Made by a program: the position numbers and the translations under genes
Notes under the pieces: generated by a model
Databases searched by the model: none
What the model was told of the DNA's origin: nothing
The model's input: only the letters and a program-made list of their open reading frames with translations
From: Parus major
Lineage: Eukaryota > Chordata > Aves > Passeriformes > Paridae
Length of the DNA stretch: 64,000 bases
NCBI RefSeq assembly: GCF_001522545.3
Contig: NC_031770.1
Location: forward strand, 31,524,865 to 31,588,864
Direction of reading: 5' to 3'
Shown: piece by piece, positions 1 to 12,060 of the stretch
Layout of the letters: each line of letters opens with the position of its first letter
Position numbering within the stretch: position 1 is the stretch's first letter

Positions 1-599
1 AGCAATGTAAAGGAATCATGCTTAATAAGTAGACTGTGATTTACATGAGAAAAGAAAATAAATAAAAAAATCCTGCCATTAAAACCAATAATGATCCAGA
101 TTTTAAATAATTTAGGAACTCTGCACTTGGCTAGGCTAACTTCTACCAAGATACAATAATAAAGGGAAGGAAAATGTCTTCTCTCTCCCCATGTCCTTCC
201 TTCCTTGGCTCCCTTACTTGGAAGTATTATGACAACCACAAGTTTGGCTCAGCTTATCTGTATGGTTTAGTTGCTTTATATGAGAAGACAGCATAGCTGC
301 TATGGAATTGCAACTGAAGCAGTTAGGATCCTGCCTGCCTCTCCTCCAGACTGCCTGTGCCCTGACAGTGCAGCAGGAACGCTGGGAAGGGAAGGGAAGG
401 GTTGGAATGCAGCTGAACAGCACCTGTGCCTCTAGGGCAGTCATAGGGAAAACACATAGCAAGAAAAAGCGTGCAGAAACATTCCCTGACAATCTGCTGA
501 GGACACATTCTGGAAAGCACCTTCACACTAGCCTCTGGGTGGCTAATGTGAGCAGAAGCAGAGCAGACACCCGGTGAAGGCATTTCCACCACTGCTGCA

Positions 600-1150
600 T
601 CAGCATGAAGAGAGGGCACACTCCTCTCCTCGGTTCAACATTCCTTCCAGCGCTGCTGCCCCCAGCTCCCGCTGCCTTCCGAGGGCCAGGCAGTGGCCAG
701 ACTAAAGCAAGGCTCTCCACTCTGAATTCTAGGGGCCAAGCAAAGGGCCTGTTTGTCAGGAGGCCTCAGCTCCCTTCAGCTGAGCTGCTGCCAGTCTCAT
801 CGCTGGGTCACACAGGCTGCCAGGGGGCAGCCGCTGCAGAGAGGGAAGGGCAGCAGCATCCTCAGCCCTCTCTCGGAGCCAACAAGCACCTGCCTGACAC
901 AATGGCCCGACTCCTGCGTTACCCTCACGCCGGGCAGCTCGGGGACCATTTCGGCTGCCGCCCGGTGAGCAGCCCGTGGCAATTTGGAACGGGGACAGAA
1001 GGGGACAGCTGGCTGCCCAAGGAGCACGGCCCGGGAGGAGATGCCCACGGCCGCACCCTGCGGCACCCGGGAGCCGCGGCAGCGAGAATCAGCGCCCTGC
1101 CCCTCGCTGCAAGGAGCGTCGGGATTCAGATGTACCCAGGGGTGGAATAC
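600..1150. promoter_or_regulatory. GC- and CpG-rich intronic patch
   Basis: This stands out from the AT-rich surroundings. From about 880 to 1135 the sequence is dense in CpG dinucleotides (for example in GCCGGGCAG, GGCCCGGG, CCGCGGCAGCG). It returns abruptly to AT-rich sequence at about 1160. An open plus-strand frame runs 605-1198 (197 codons), but I recognise no domain, and it lies antisense to KIF26B. It could be a CpG island serving an internal or antisense promoter, or a GC-rich mobile-element remnant. No TATA box or splice junction decides between these. Confidence 0.4.
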
Positions 1151-2014
1151 CAGGGTTATTTCCTCAAACGAAAATTAACTTCAAATGTTTATAATTAATA
1201 CATGAATATTCATGATCTTTTGGGAGGATTTCGTAATTACTTCATTCTGCTTAGGCTCATTTGATCTGCAGTAGCGACAGCAGTAGTTTACACTCCTTCA
1301 TCAAGACGCCAACAATTTGGCAGCGTGACCTTCCCAGTTTCCTGCGCTGGAGAGTGCCTCTAGTTATTCTAATTGCAATCCCAAATGGAGTAGTACCTGG
1401 AAATAAATTGACTGCTGTTCAGTTTTAGAAACCACTCCACTTGGCACTGCTCCTTGTGTAAATAGATAACAGAGGGCAGTGAAAGTGCACATAGTCCCAT
1501 GTGGAAAGGGAAAAAAAAGAAAAAAAGAAGGCAGACTTTGGTTGTCATTAAAGATATGGAAATTATACAATTCCTCTATGCCACTCATTAGATATATTCC
1601 CCAAAGAAAGTTAGGCTCAAGAGTTCATACTGCCTCTGCACCTGCACACAAGGTTGCCTTATCACCTTCAGAAATAAACTTCCAGGCTTTTGGCAAATTC
1701 AGAGAAAGTCTGAGAAAATAATATGTAAAGTTTGAAGATGGCAAGTCTCTGTAAATGCTGGAAGGATTAGCAGCTGGGTGGATGGAGAGAAATCTTATTT
1801 GTGCTCCCACAGAAATGAGACAAATGCCTTCAGTTCCATTCTTGAACGCACCAGAGAAAGCACATAGATGAGAGAAATTCCCAAACACAGGAATATTTTT
1901 GGCCTGTAGTTACACCCCTTTGGATGCCAGACTGAGAAAGAAGTTGTTGGAAACATTATGAACATTATGTTCTTGATGCTGGTGCTCACAAAACTGTTTC
2001 TTTAGATCAACAGC

Positions 2015-2036
2015 AAAAAAAAAAAAAAAAAAAAAA
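2015..2036. repeat. Poly(A) run, 22 bases
   Basis: An uninterrupted run of 22 A on the plus strand. No processed-pseudogene body was recognised upstream of it, so it is treated as a simple repeat. Confidence 0.95.
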
Positions 2037-3777
2037 GAATTTGCACAATACTGGGTCCTCACTAAAAACTGCCAAAACTCAAAGCAAAGCAGTGAAAATA
2101 TGAAACCATCAGCATTAAAGCAAAATATAAAGTCAGAAGCCCCAAGTAATGCTTCCTTTTCTGGTAATACCTTTTAAATTTCCTTTTCACATACAGTTTC
2201 AAATTGCTTCATGGAGATGCATGAAACTGCTAAAACCTGATAAAAGAAGCAATCCCTGTCCATTGTCAAGGAAGATGAACTTTGCAGCAGCCAAGCTATC
2301 TGCTAACTAGGATAGAAATCAAGCAGGTGAAGCAACTTCCAAAAAGGAGGAATTTTTTATGTCATCTCCCATTTCCAGCAGACACACAGTGGCCTCAGTT
2401 GCTCAGCTCCAAACCATTTACAAATTAAAAACCCAGGACTTTCATTTAGGAATAATGCATTGGCACGTACAGGGAATATGTAAAGATCCTAGACAGCATG
2501 CATAACTCTCTTTCTAAAAATCATGAGAAGTAATAGGGGTAAGTATGGACTTAGCTATCTAACTTTACATGTTCTTTAGGGAAGAGTAGGAAAGCTGACT
2601 TTCTCCATTACACCTAGTTCTTTAAAAACCTAGGACTAGTAGCCAATTGCACTTCAAGAATTCAATTTACTTTATTATTCAAGGGGTCCAAATAAGTTTC
2701 TTAGACACCTGCAATGATGCTTGCAGAATCTAATGAACAGAGCACTCTCTGGCCTGCAAATCCTTGGCCTCTACATTTGTTCTGCCAACAGTCAATACGG
2801 GTGGGGTGACCTTGTTAGGAAATGGAGAGACACCAAGAACTCCTTTCACATAAAAATGAATGGCTAACGGACAGCCAAAACTTTCATCCACAGATGGGCT
2901 GAGCTACTCACACAACTGGCTGATTCAGAGATGTGATGAGACAAGCTGAGCAATAGCAGTGATGGTGATGACTTGCATAGCAAATAAAGATCATAGATGA
3001 AAATTTCCTGCCTGTGACTGTGTTTTGGTTAAGACCACAGACCAGCCCCAAAAACTGGGATTTTATTAACTGAAATCCACTGGCACTGTGGTCCAAACCC
3101 AGCTGTCACTGAAATCTCCAGAAAAGCTCCCATAAGCTTCATCCACATCTGAACTGGGTTTTTACAGATTTAGTGACAGGATACATGAGACAAAGACTAA
3201 ACCAGTCCCTTCTGACGTCAAATACATGGCATTGAAATTAAACTGTGGAACCACAGGCAGGTTTATGATGACAGTTTTGGCAGCACAGGACCAAATCTAG
3301 CAGCTGGTGCAGGGAAGTGGGAATTCTGTCATTTATAAACACAGGCATAAGGAAACTAAATGTTTGATTCTTTTATATCTCTCACACTCCATCATACTTC
3401 ATACACAGAGGAGCCCAAATAAAACCTGAGGGACTCCAGGCTATGCAAGTGCTATGTGCTGTAAGTAAAAGTAGCAAAATTGGTATATAAGTATTTTTAA
3501 TGTAGATATTTTCTATTTAAATCAACTGGAGGTAGGCTTTATCAATACATTTATCTTCATCCATGCAGCAATTTAAAATTTAAAATGTTGCACATTCATT
3601 TTTCATGTTATCTGAAGTTTCACACCCCCATTGAATGGATTATTCTATTTATTTTACCCACTATGGTAACACTGATTAGACAAGAGTCTCAATAGGCTCT
3701 TCTACATCTGACACTTCAGGGATCTTCTCATAGCCTGCCACAGCAAAGGAAAGGAACTGTTTTAAACTTGCTGGTTA

Positions 3778-3818
3778 GCAATTGTTACATTTGTAGTAAC
3801 AAATGTTACTACAATTGC
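3778..3818. repeat. Nested, mutually exclusive inverted repeats
   Basis: GCAATTGT (3778-3785) pairs with ACAATTGC (3811-3818), enclosing ACATTTGT (3787-3794) and ACAAATGT (3799-3806). Overlapping these, TTGTAGTAAC (3791-3800) pairs with GTTACTACAA (3805-3814). All pairings are perfect. The two folds cannot form at the same time. Confidence 0.85.
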
Positions 3819-6800
3819 AAGCAGTTTTACCTGAGGTGACTAGAACATGCTTTAGAGCCCAATATTGTATCTATTCTGCTCAGAAAAACAATTGTAAATT
3901 TGAGTATTTCCATGTTACCAGCTGCCTCTCCACAAGGCTGATAGTCAGAACTGAGTTTTGAGTGGCAGAAAGCAATAGATGATACTAAAGTTTGTGTGTA
4001 TTTAGTTTTCACTCACAAAAAGATCTCTCTTAAAATTAGCTGTTCAAAATCTAAGAAGCACTAAAACAAAATTTCAAAGGTAAGCTGAACCAGTCGTTCA
4101 TAAAAAGATCCTTTCAAACTTTAACTGTCTTTAAAAGACCTCAGACTGGAATAATTTACAATGTGCCTGGAAGGTCCTACTTCTGTTTACAAAGCCGCTG
4201 CTGATACTCAGGAATTCCCACAGCTGAAAATAGTTGAGGCTTGAGTACTTTTTGGCAAAGTACTTCTTTTAGCCTTACACTCTATCCTTGGCATCTGCTG
4301 TTGAATTTAGCCAGACAGGATGCTACAAGGACATTTGGCCTGAATCAGTACAACTATTCTCACATTCTTAAAGGTTCGTAGCCCAGCTCTGCAGCCTCCT
4401 TCCTGCATCCCCTTTGCATGCCTGCTGTGATCTCCTAAGGACACAGCAAAGAGCTCCTCAGCATTCAGTCAATATGCCTGGAGACATAGAGAGGTCAAGA
4501 GTAAAGACAGAACACAACCAGCACAGAGGGAGAGGGAAAGAAATACGTTGCTTGGTCCTGCGAGCGCCATGGGACAGCATCAAAGCACAGGTGATGCATG
4601 GGGTGAGAAGAAACTGAATTATTAGCTACCCAGTACAGGGAACAGTAAGCATTTAGCACTACTTAGCATTTAGAAAATCCATTCTTAAAAACATTACACT
4701 GCCCCCACACATTTCCATTTAGTAGTGGCATGCCAACTACTTTTCTATTTGCTCATGCACTTTGGTTTCCATTGCTCTCCCTCCCCAGGAATGGGAATGC
4801 TCCTGGCCACATGTACAGACACTTGCTCTCTATCCCTTAACTCTATTTGGGTATGCAAGCCAAATTAATTTCATTTTCTCTCATGTGAAAAACTCCCCTT
4901 GCCAGACTTTCTTGTACTTTCTTCAATCTCAATTCAATCTTCATCTATATGGGAGACCAGCACTGCACCCAGGAGAGGAATTGCTGGCCCCTTGCATAAC
5001 TATTACTATTTTTCTGCTGTCATTCCTAATATCTCCTCAGATTTCATTACCTTGTCACTGTTAATTTAGCTGTGGACACCTGTGATCAGCCAACATGCCT
5101 AAATCACCACACACCCCCATACCCTTTCTAGCTGATGAGCTCCCAGAATACATCAGAAATTATTAGCAGTCCATCAGGGCAAGCCCTTGCATCAGTGCCC
5201 TTTGTATTTCTGTAGCCCTCGAGGTCCCACAGCTGCTCCCATCTGGGTTCTGATCTGCCTTTGTACAGATGATGGCTCTCAGCTTTGTGTAAGCAGTCAC
5301 TATGATTAGCATGCTCCCGCTTTGTGCGCCAAGGCTGCTGATATTAACACCAAATAAAACCTCTCCTAAAACCTGTCCTTGAAGAACTTCCTGAGTAGCC
5401 TTCCCTCTAGTTTGACAGCTCACACTTCGATGTTAGCTACTGTTGTCTCTGCAGTCTTCACTACTTAATGCATCTTACTGCTCCTTGTCTTCTTCAGCTG
5501 AACTAGTAAATTCTCAGGGGACACCAATTCAGGTATTTACTCAGATCTAGACATGTTAAATTTCTTTCACTGAGACATTAGGTACCACATCTGCATAGAA
5601 CAGAGGAGGAGGGCTGTATGCAGAAGGTTGTATCCAAATGTATCCCCATCTTGAAAGGAGGGCTGAATTTAAATGCACAGGCATCTGGTCCAGATTTCCT
5701 GGTCTTGGGACCAGGTCAAGATATTTCAAGGTTCACCGTCTGAGAAGGCAGCATTTGTTGTCTGGATTTACTTTAAAGCAAGTTTCAACTCAAGGTTTCA
5801 GGATTTGTTCCTCTCACATCTGAGGGATAATACCAAATTATTGTTGCAGCAAGACTTTCTTAACATCTCAGAATTAACTTTTGCAGCTATTTCACTAACA
5901 AAAATTGATCATTTAATTCAGATGATTTAGCAGTGAACTCATTTGAAATCCTCTTTTCTCTACTCTTCCCCCTCCTCCTCCACACACTGATGAGCAAATC
6001 ACTTAGAGAGAAGTTTGTCTGCTGACTGTATAAATTTTATTCAGTAGGAAAATACATCCCTGTAATTGCGTTTCAAATGGTGAGGATCTGGGTAAATGAA
6101 CAAGTTGTTCTATGAACAGAGGAACTAATGAAGGCTAGCTTCCCTCAGTTTGTGTCCTGTGTTACGTTTTTCATACTTTGGCTGTTCCCCCAACCCCACC
6201 TTGCCACATCCCATCTAACTCACCTCCTTTAGCTGCTGTTCTGTCTTCTCTCCTTGTTGGTTCATGGATGCTGGCTGGCGTGTGGCTCAGCTGGCTGGCA
6301 AGCCAGCATGCAGTGGAGCAGGGTCATCACACCTTCAAGGACCAGCCTGCTTCTGCCCCACCCCTCTCTCAGTCTCAAGAGTCTTGCACAGACCTCACAT
6401 CTAAAGACCTGTGCCTGCATTAAATCTAATTGGAAACTATCAATTTAACAGCCAGGTAAAAAATGTATTTGGATGACTAGCAATGAGATCGTGTGACCAT
6501 GTACGCTTTAGCCTCTCAAGAGATAACCAAAATTCTCTCAGAGCACACAGAGCACACTTTCTCAGAGAAAGTTCTGCTCACAGAGTTTGTCAGGGTTCAT
6601 AGTTTGGAAGCAGAACATTGTACATAGCAGTCATTCCCACCGCCAGTTACTGAGGACAGACAGGACATTTCCCGTATTATCACTATGACAGTGATTAGAG
6701 CCACCTATTTATAGCTGTGCAATGAAAAAATCTCAGCTCACAGATGTGAAGTTAGCCAGGCTTTTAAATCTTTCCTATCCAGGGGCTTAGATTATTCCTG

Positions 6801-6949
6801 CCTTATAATTTTTCAGATCCATGTTATGACTTTAAATCCAATTAATTCTGTGGGAGGGTAGCAGTTCTAAAATGAACACAGAGTAAACAAAAGCATTAAG
6901 AAAAGGACTGCTACGAGAGTTCAAGTAGGCATTGCATTGTTAATATTCT

Positions 6950-7560
6950 TCAGTAGTTCAGGTTTAAGGGGTTTTCTGTGTGTTGTATGACATATTAAAT
7001 ACATAGCAAAGGGCCTAAAGGCCCTGTTCTGTTTTCAAAGCCACTACAGTACCAATTTTTAAAAAATAATAATTACCAAAAGGGACCAGAGAAGTTTTGA
7101 CAACCCATGAACCTTCCCTTAGCACAGCTGATTTGCATATAGTGTAGCTAAGAGGTGCATTTGACCCAAGCATTTATAATTAAACCTTAACTTGTCATAT
7201 ATAAGGAAAAGCTTTATTTTCATTTCAGTGATTTTGTTGAACTGTAATTCCAAGAAATACCAATTAGCTATCAAATGCTGACAACTTGCACTTAGCACTG
7301 ATTAGGGCTAGATATGAAATATAAACCTATCACATTACTATAGTGCAACAGCTCATTACCAGTCTAGCTTTCCCAGCTAATCTTTTCTACTAATTTTTAT
7401 TTAGGGACCTACTGGCCAGCTCATCTGAAAATTATATGCTAATGATCCGCTAAGAATTGAGAGCTCTAAATGGTAACATGGGAGAAAAACTAATTCTGTT
7501 TGATCTCTTTATGTTATGATAGATGCCATTTAATCAATTAGGACAGCAGAACATACCATT
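6950..7560. promoter_or_regulatory. Candidate intronic conserved/enhancer block
   Basis: The stretch is rich in homeodomain-type ATTA/TAAT cores. It carries the octamer-like GATTTGCATA near 7131-7140 and an imperfect palindrome GGGCCT/AGGCCC near 7011-7025, with no repeat signature. The composition resembles intronic developmental enhancers. Only the sequence pattern supports this; conservation cannot be judged from one genome. Confidence 0.2.
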
Positions 7561-8097
7561 CCATTTCAGACCTGGCAGATATATAGAAAGGAAACAAGAA
7601 AGGGTGAAAGCTCCACACATCTTGACCTCCTTCACAATATAAAAGAGCATCATATATAGTATGAGAGAATGTTTAGGAGCACAGTCACTGAGACAGCAGT
7701 CAGGACACTATTTCCTCTGGGTCTCCTGCAACAGGGGCTTGCCAAGGATGTGACTGCTGCTAGGAGAGGAGACCTGTCAGAGACGGGGTCACAGCATTGT
7801 GCACTGCATCTTGTGGAGATGTCAGGCTGGTCTGCTGCCAGTTAAGCCTCCAAAGGATGTAACATAGGGGGCTGGGACCCTGGAATGTCCCAGAATCAGA
7901 AATGCAGCGTACAATTAGGCCTTCCTCTTTCTCCCCTCACCTGCCTGAGATTATGAAAGTATTTGAGAAACTAAAGATGCTGCAGCAGCGACAATGACTG
8001 CTTCATGTTATTTGGCAGAACTCTATGATAAATCAAAGTTATTTCTGACATACATTGGAGATGCAGAAGGGAAAGAACACTGTTTCATATATATAAT

Positions 8098-8138
8098 ATA
8101 ACTCACTTGTTACTCAATAACTCACTTGTTATTGAGTA
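8098..8138. repeat. 15-bp direct repeat with embedded 11-bp hairpin
   Basis: ATAACTCACTTGTTA occurs at 8098-8112 and 8117-8131 (period 19). TACTCAATAAC (8111-8121) and GTTATTGAGTA (8128-8138) form a perfect inverted repeat with a 6-nt loop. Confidence 0.85.
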
Positions 8139-11100
8139 GAAAACATTATAGATGGAGAGACATAGGTAGGATCAGGTATAAAAAGGTGTCTGATCCATAC
8201 TGTTAAACTTGAGTAAATTAAGGGCCTCTTGGGATATAAAAGCTCTATATTTAATAACTAATATAAAAAAATTGAGAGCAATGACAGAAGTATTTGAAAA
8301 GCAGAACATGATCACATTTAGGGGCTCTCTTATCTCCTGCAGTCTCACTGGGCTGGAGTTTCTTTTCTGAAGACTGTGATATTTACCCAACCATACCAAT
8401 ATGTTTTCCTGTGTTCACTGGTCCCAACACTGAGTGAGTCAAAACAGACATGATCACACATTAATGCCTAAAAACCTCTGAATTATGTCACTAAAACAAC
8501 CACTCAAAAACATCCAGTGCAACTCTGTATTTGTGCAATTCAAAATCTGGATAATGGCAGAGCACATTATGCTGAGTATGTTCTCAACACTCATCTAGCC
8601 CTGACTCAAGACAATAAGCCTTTAAGATGCCAAAAACTGGACTTTTTTTCCTAAATATGGCAATAGAGATATTTTCTTCCTGTTGAGGAAGGAGCAAGAA
8701 TCCCTTATGACTGCCCTTCTTGGAACCTGCACAGCAAGAGGAGTGAAGATCTGCTACTCTGCCCAAATTTTTAAATCTCCCAAAAGATTACTCTGTACAT
8801 AAACATGCAAAGGTTTTCAAATTTAAGTGCCAGAAAAGTTTCAATATGAGCATAATCAGACCACAGGGTTGGGAGATGTTCCTGCACTATAATAAAGGAG
8901 CCAGAAGGAAAAAAGCACTGTACAGATAGACCTGTTGCATACTGTGAGGTTAACCAAGGAGAATTTACTCACACATTCAGGCATTGCAAAATGCAATGAA
9001 AGACAATATGAGCAGCATATGCCTTACAATGTCATCATAGAATACTTAACTCTTTGTTAGATAAGTCTCTTTTTCTTCATGACAATAAGATTGTTAACAT
9101 TTTTTAGTTGGCTTCTGGCAAAATGAAGAAGTACTTTCAAATTATAGAGTCTTAAAAATGAGCTTATATGAAGCTTCAGTTAGTGGCACAATTAATGGAT
9201 AATACACAGAGAAGTCTACAGAATTCATTAGGTAATATGGATTACAGATTAGATATTAGTAGGAAATATTTGGTATTTTTATTTCTGAGAGATGAAACAA
9301 TACACTGGTAAGACATCCATATGAATATGAACACAAAATTATTAAGACAGTTATTTTTGTTCTGAATTTAGGTTTAGTTCCAATAGAGAGATAACATAGC
9401 TGTTTAATGCATAAAATAGATGAGTAATTGCTGGCCAAAATGACTCTCTCATACCCACACTATTACTCTGTGAGTTGAATATTAGCTTACTATAATTTCA
9501 TACACAGCCTGCAACATTCTTTAGTCATAGCCCACAGCTAAATGTTGCCTGTTGATAAGATCTGGTAGTTGTTTGTTACTCTGTTCAGTTACCTATTTTT
9601 CTCTGGTCTTCCTGGGAGGAAAATGCTTAGGAACAGCAGTTTTCCCTATGATTAGATATCAGAACAGCTATTAGTGTGATGTTCAGATTCCTTAAAAGAA
9701 TCAGGTATTGCTCCACAGGGAAGTACTGTTGATGGATGGAACCTGGCCAATGGAATTTAAAAATTATTTATACTATCTTTTGCATGGGTGTGATATAATA
9801 GCATTTTCATAGGAACTATGAATTTTCTTGCAAGGATGAAAAACTACATGTGAAAAACTAGGTACATCTAACACATGTGGTTGTGATACCACCAGAGACC
9901 AGGTGCGTTCTGCTGCAGTGCCACAGAAGCATTATGTCCCTGCCTGGACTATCCCTGACCTTGATGGGAAGAAGGTGACAGTTCCTGGGAGCATGAACAT
10001 TCAGATTCACAGCAGCCAGAGACCTCCTGCAAACACTACCCTCATCGCCATGAGGCTCCCTGCATTGAATTGAGAGTAAGAATGGACATGGCACCTGCAA
10101 CTGGACACACAGGACTTTACCACCTGTGTAACACACTTGATTTTTACATCTGACACACATAAATGATTTCAGGCAAAGGAGCTCACAAAGGACTGTGTCC
10201 TGGTTTCAGCCCTGACAGACTGCAATAATGAATAGTACAGAATCAATAAAAAACACTGATTATAACCCCACTGCACAGCACATAACAATCCAAAATGGCA
10301 GCAGTCACCTAGCAAGAGAAAGGAAAATCTGTTATCAGCTTAACATTCTTATTTTGTATTCTGTATGATGCAAAGATTTTAAAAGTTACCAAAGCACACC
10401 CTCACCTCTTCTGTAAGACCCAATCCACAGTAAGCAGCCTCAACATTAGCTGAAAAAAACAGGAGTATTTCACAAATCTCACTGCAGCACAGTGTGTGGT
10501 AGGGTGCCAACAAGTTCTCTTTCACATGTGTTTTCAGAGGCAAATCTTACTCAGGTTTGATCCTCCATCAGCCCTCCTTCCCCACATAGTTTATACATCA
10601 CTGTAAGCCACTACAACTCCAGCAGTTACTCTCAGTTTCCTGTGACATGAGAACAACTGTTCTCCATCACACCAGTAATATCCACATGCAAGAGAGATGT
10701 CCAGGATTCAAGAGGTGCTTGTTGGCATGACAGGACCGAGAACACAGAGCTCCCAGAACACTCCCTCCCTCTCAGAAAAGCACAGTTATTCCTTCAACAC
10801 CGTACCTTTGAAAACATTTTTATTTGTTATGTATACATGCCAGCTTGGGTAGCAGATCTGGATACTGCATCTAATTCCTTTCCTCCTGCATAGGCATGTA
10901 ATTTAGAAAGGCTTCACTCGGAGACTGTGAAAACTGTTGTTTGCAAGAGAGAGGGAGCACAGTCTAGGAGCACAAAAGATTCTGCTACTCTATTTATCGC
11001 TGGAGGCAGACATGAAAATTGTGTTCAGTCTTTAAAAGACTGCTCCAAGGAGATTCAGGTCCCACTTGCACAGAGATGATGAGGTGCTTTTAACAGCTCA

Positions 11101-12002
11101 CCTTTTAAGGGCCCCCCTTCTTTGTTCTCTGCTGTCTGAGCTGAGCAATGTTTGTCTGTAATAGCACCCAGAACAGCTGCCACCACTGCTCTCTGGAACC
11201 ACCTGCACCAAAGGCAGCCACAAGGGCTGATATTTCTGACAGTGTGGACATACATTTTGTCATTGATTTTCAAAGAGAGTGAGGTTTTGTTTCTGACCAA
11301 GAGCATAAACTAAGGAATAGGGAGAAAACAATTCAGTAAATTCCACCACCTCTCAAAAACAACCCATTGGAAAACAATTATAAATTGTAATAATTTTAAA
11401 TACAGCAGGTGAGACATTTTTTCTGATAGGATGATAAGGCAAAACAAAGCTAAAAGATAATACAGCTAAAAGAGTTAAGTCTGCTGTCTGGTATTAATTT
11501 ACTGGGTCTTGTCAGATATTGCTAGAAAGCATATCACCTGGATGGCACTTATAAAAAAATATTCTAAAAACTAAAATAATCTAACAAGTTCATCCTGAGG
11601 CATGAGAGAGGTAATTTTCATATTTCAGAAAATAATTCTAACCATCCTGCTTAAATCCAAAAAGTCAATGCATATTTAAAAAATCCACTTCACATCTGTT
11701 CATTGTGTATAGACCTGGAGGCAACCACCAGCCAAAAACTTTGATCATTTAGCAGAATCTGGTATCTGAAAAGCACAAGAGGATTATCTCCATTGCCTTT
11801 CTCTCAAATGTGTTATGACAATACGAACTTCAATAAAAAAAACATCTTGCAGTTGTAATGCCATCCAAATACTCCTGAAGCAGTAAGGCAAACTGGCTGA
11901 AGTGTCCTCCACTTACAACCACACAATTCTCTTAAAAGCTTCTAGGGCCTGACACTCCATTGAGAGGGTGATGTCTAAATTAAGTCCAAGAAAATGAGGA
12001 GT

Positions 12003-12060
12003 TTGAAAAAATGTTGAACTGAAATGTTGATTGAAAAAATGTTGATTGAAAAAATGTTCA
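12003..12060. repeat. 15-bp tandem repeat
   Basis: The unit TTGAAAAAATGTTGA occurs at 12003-12017, 12031-12045 and, with one change, 12046-12060. A degenerate 13-bp copy lies between the first two. Confidence 0.9.

Noticed and set aside
6178..6448. 81- and 64-codon plus-strand ORFs with a hydrophobic stretch
   Set aside because: Arise from GCTGGCTGG-type duplicated DNA; no gene context and antisense to KIF26B.
7630..7900. AATATAAAAGAGC followed by a GC-richer 250-bp stretch, resembling an LTR or promoter
   Set aside because: No LTR blocks, TG...CA ends or target duplications recognisable; TATA-like words are common in AT-rich introns.
10196..10210. TGTCCTGGTTTCAGC, identical to the start of a passerine ERVL LTR
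   Set aside because: The sequence after it does not continue as the LTR, and no LTR 3' end follows; a 15-bp match alone is not enough.
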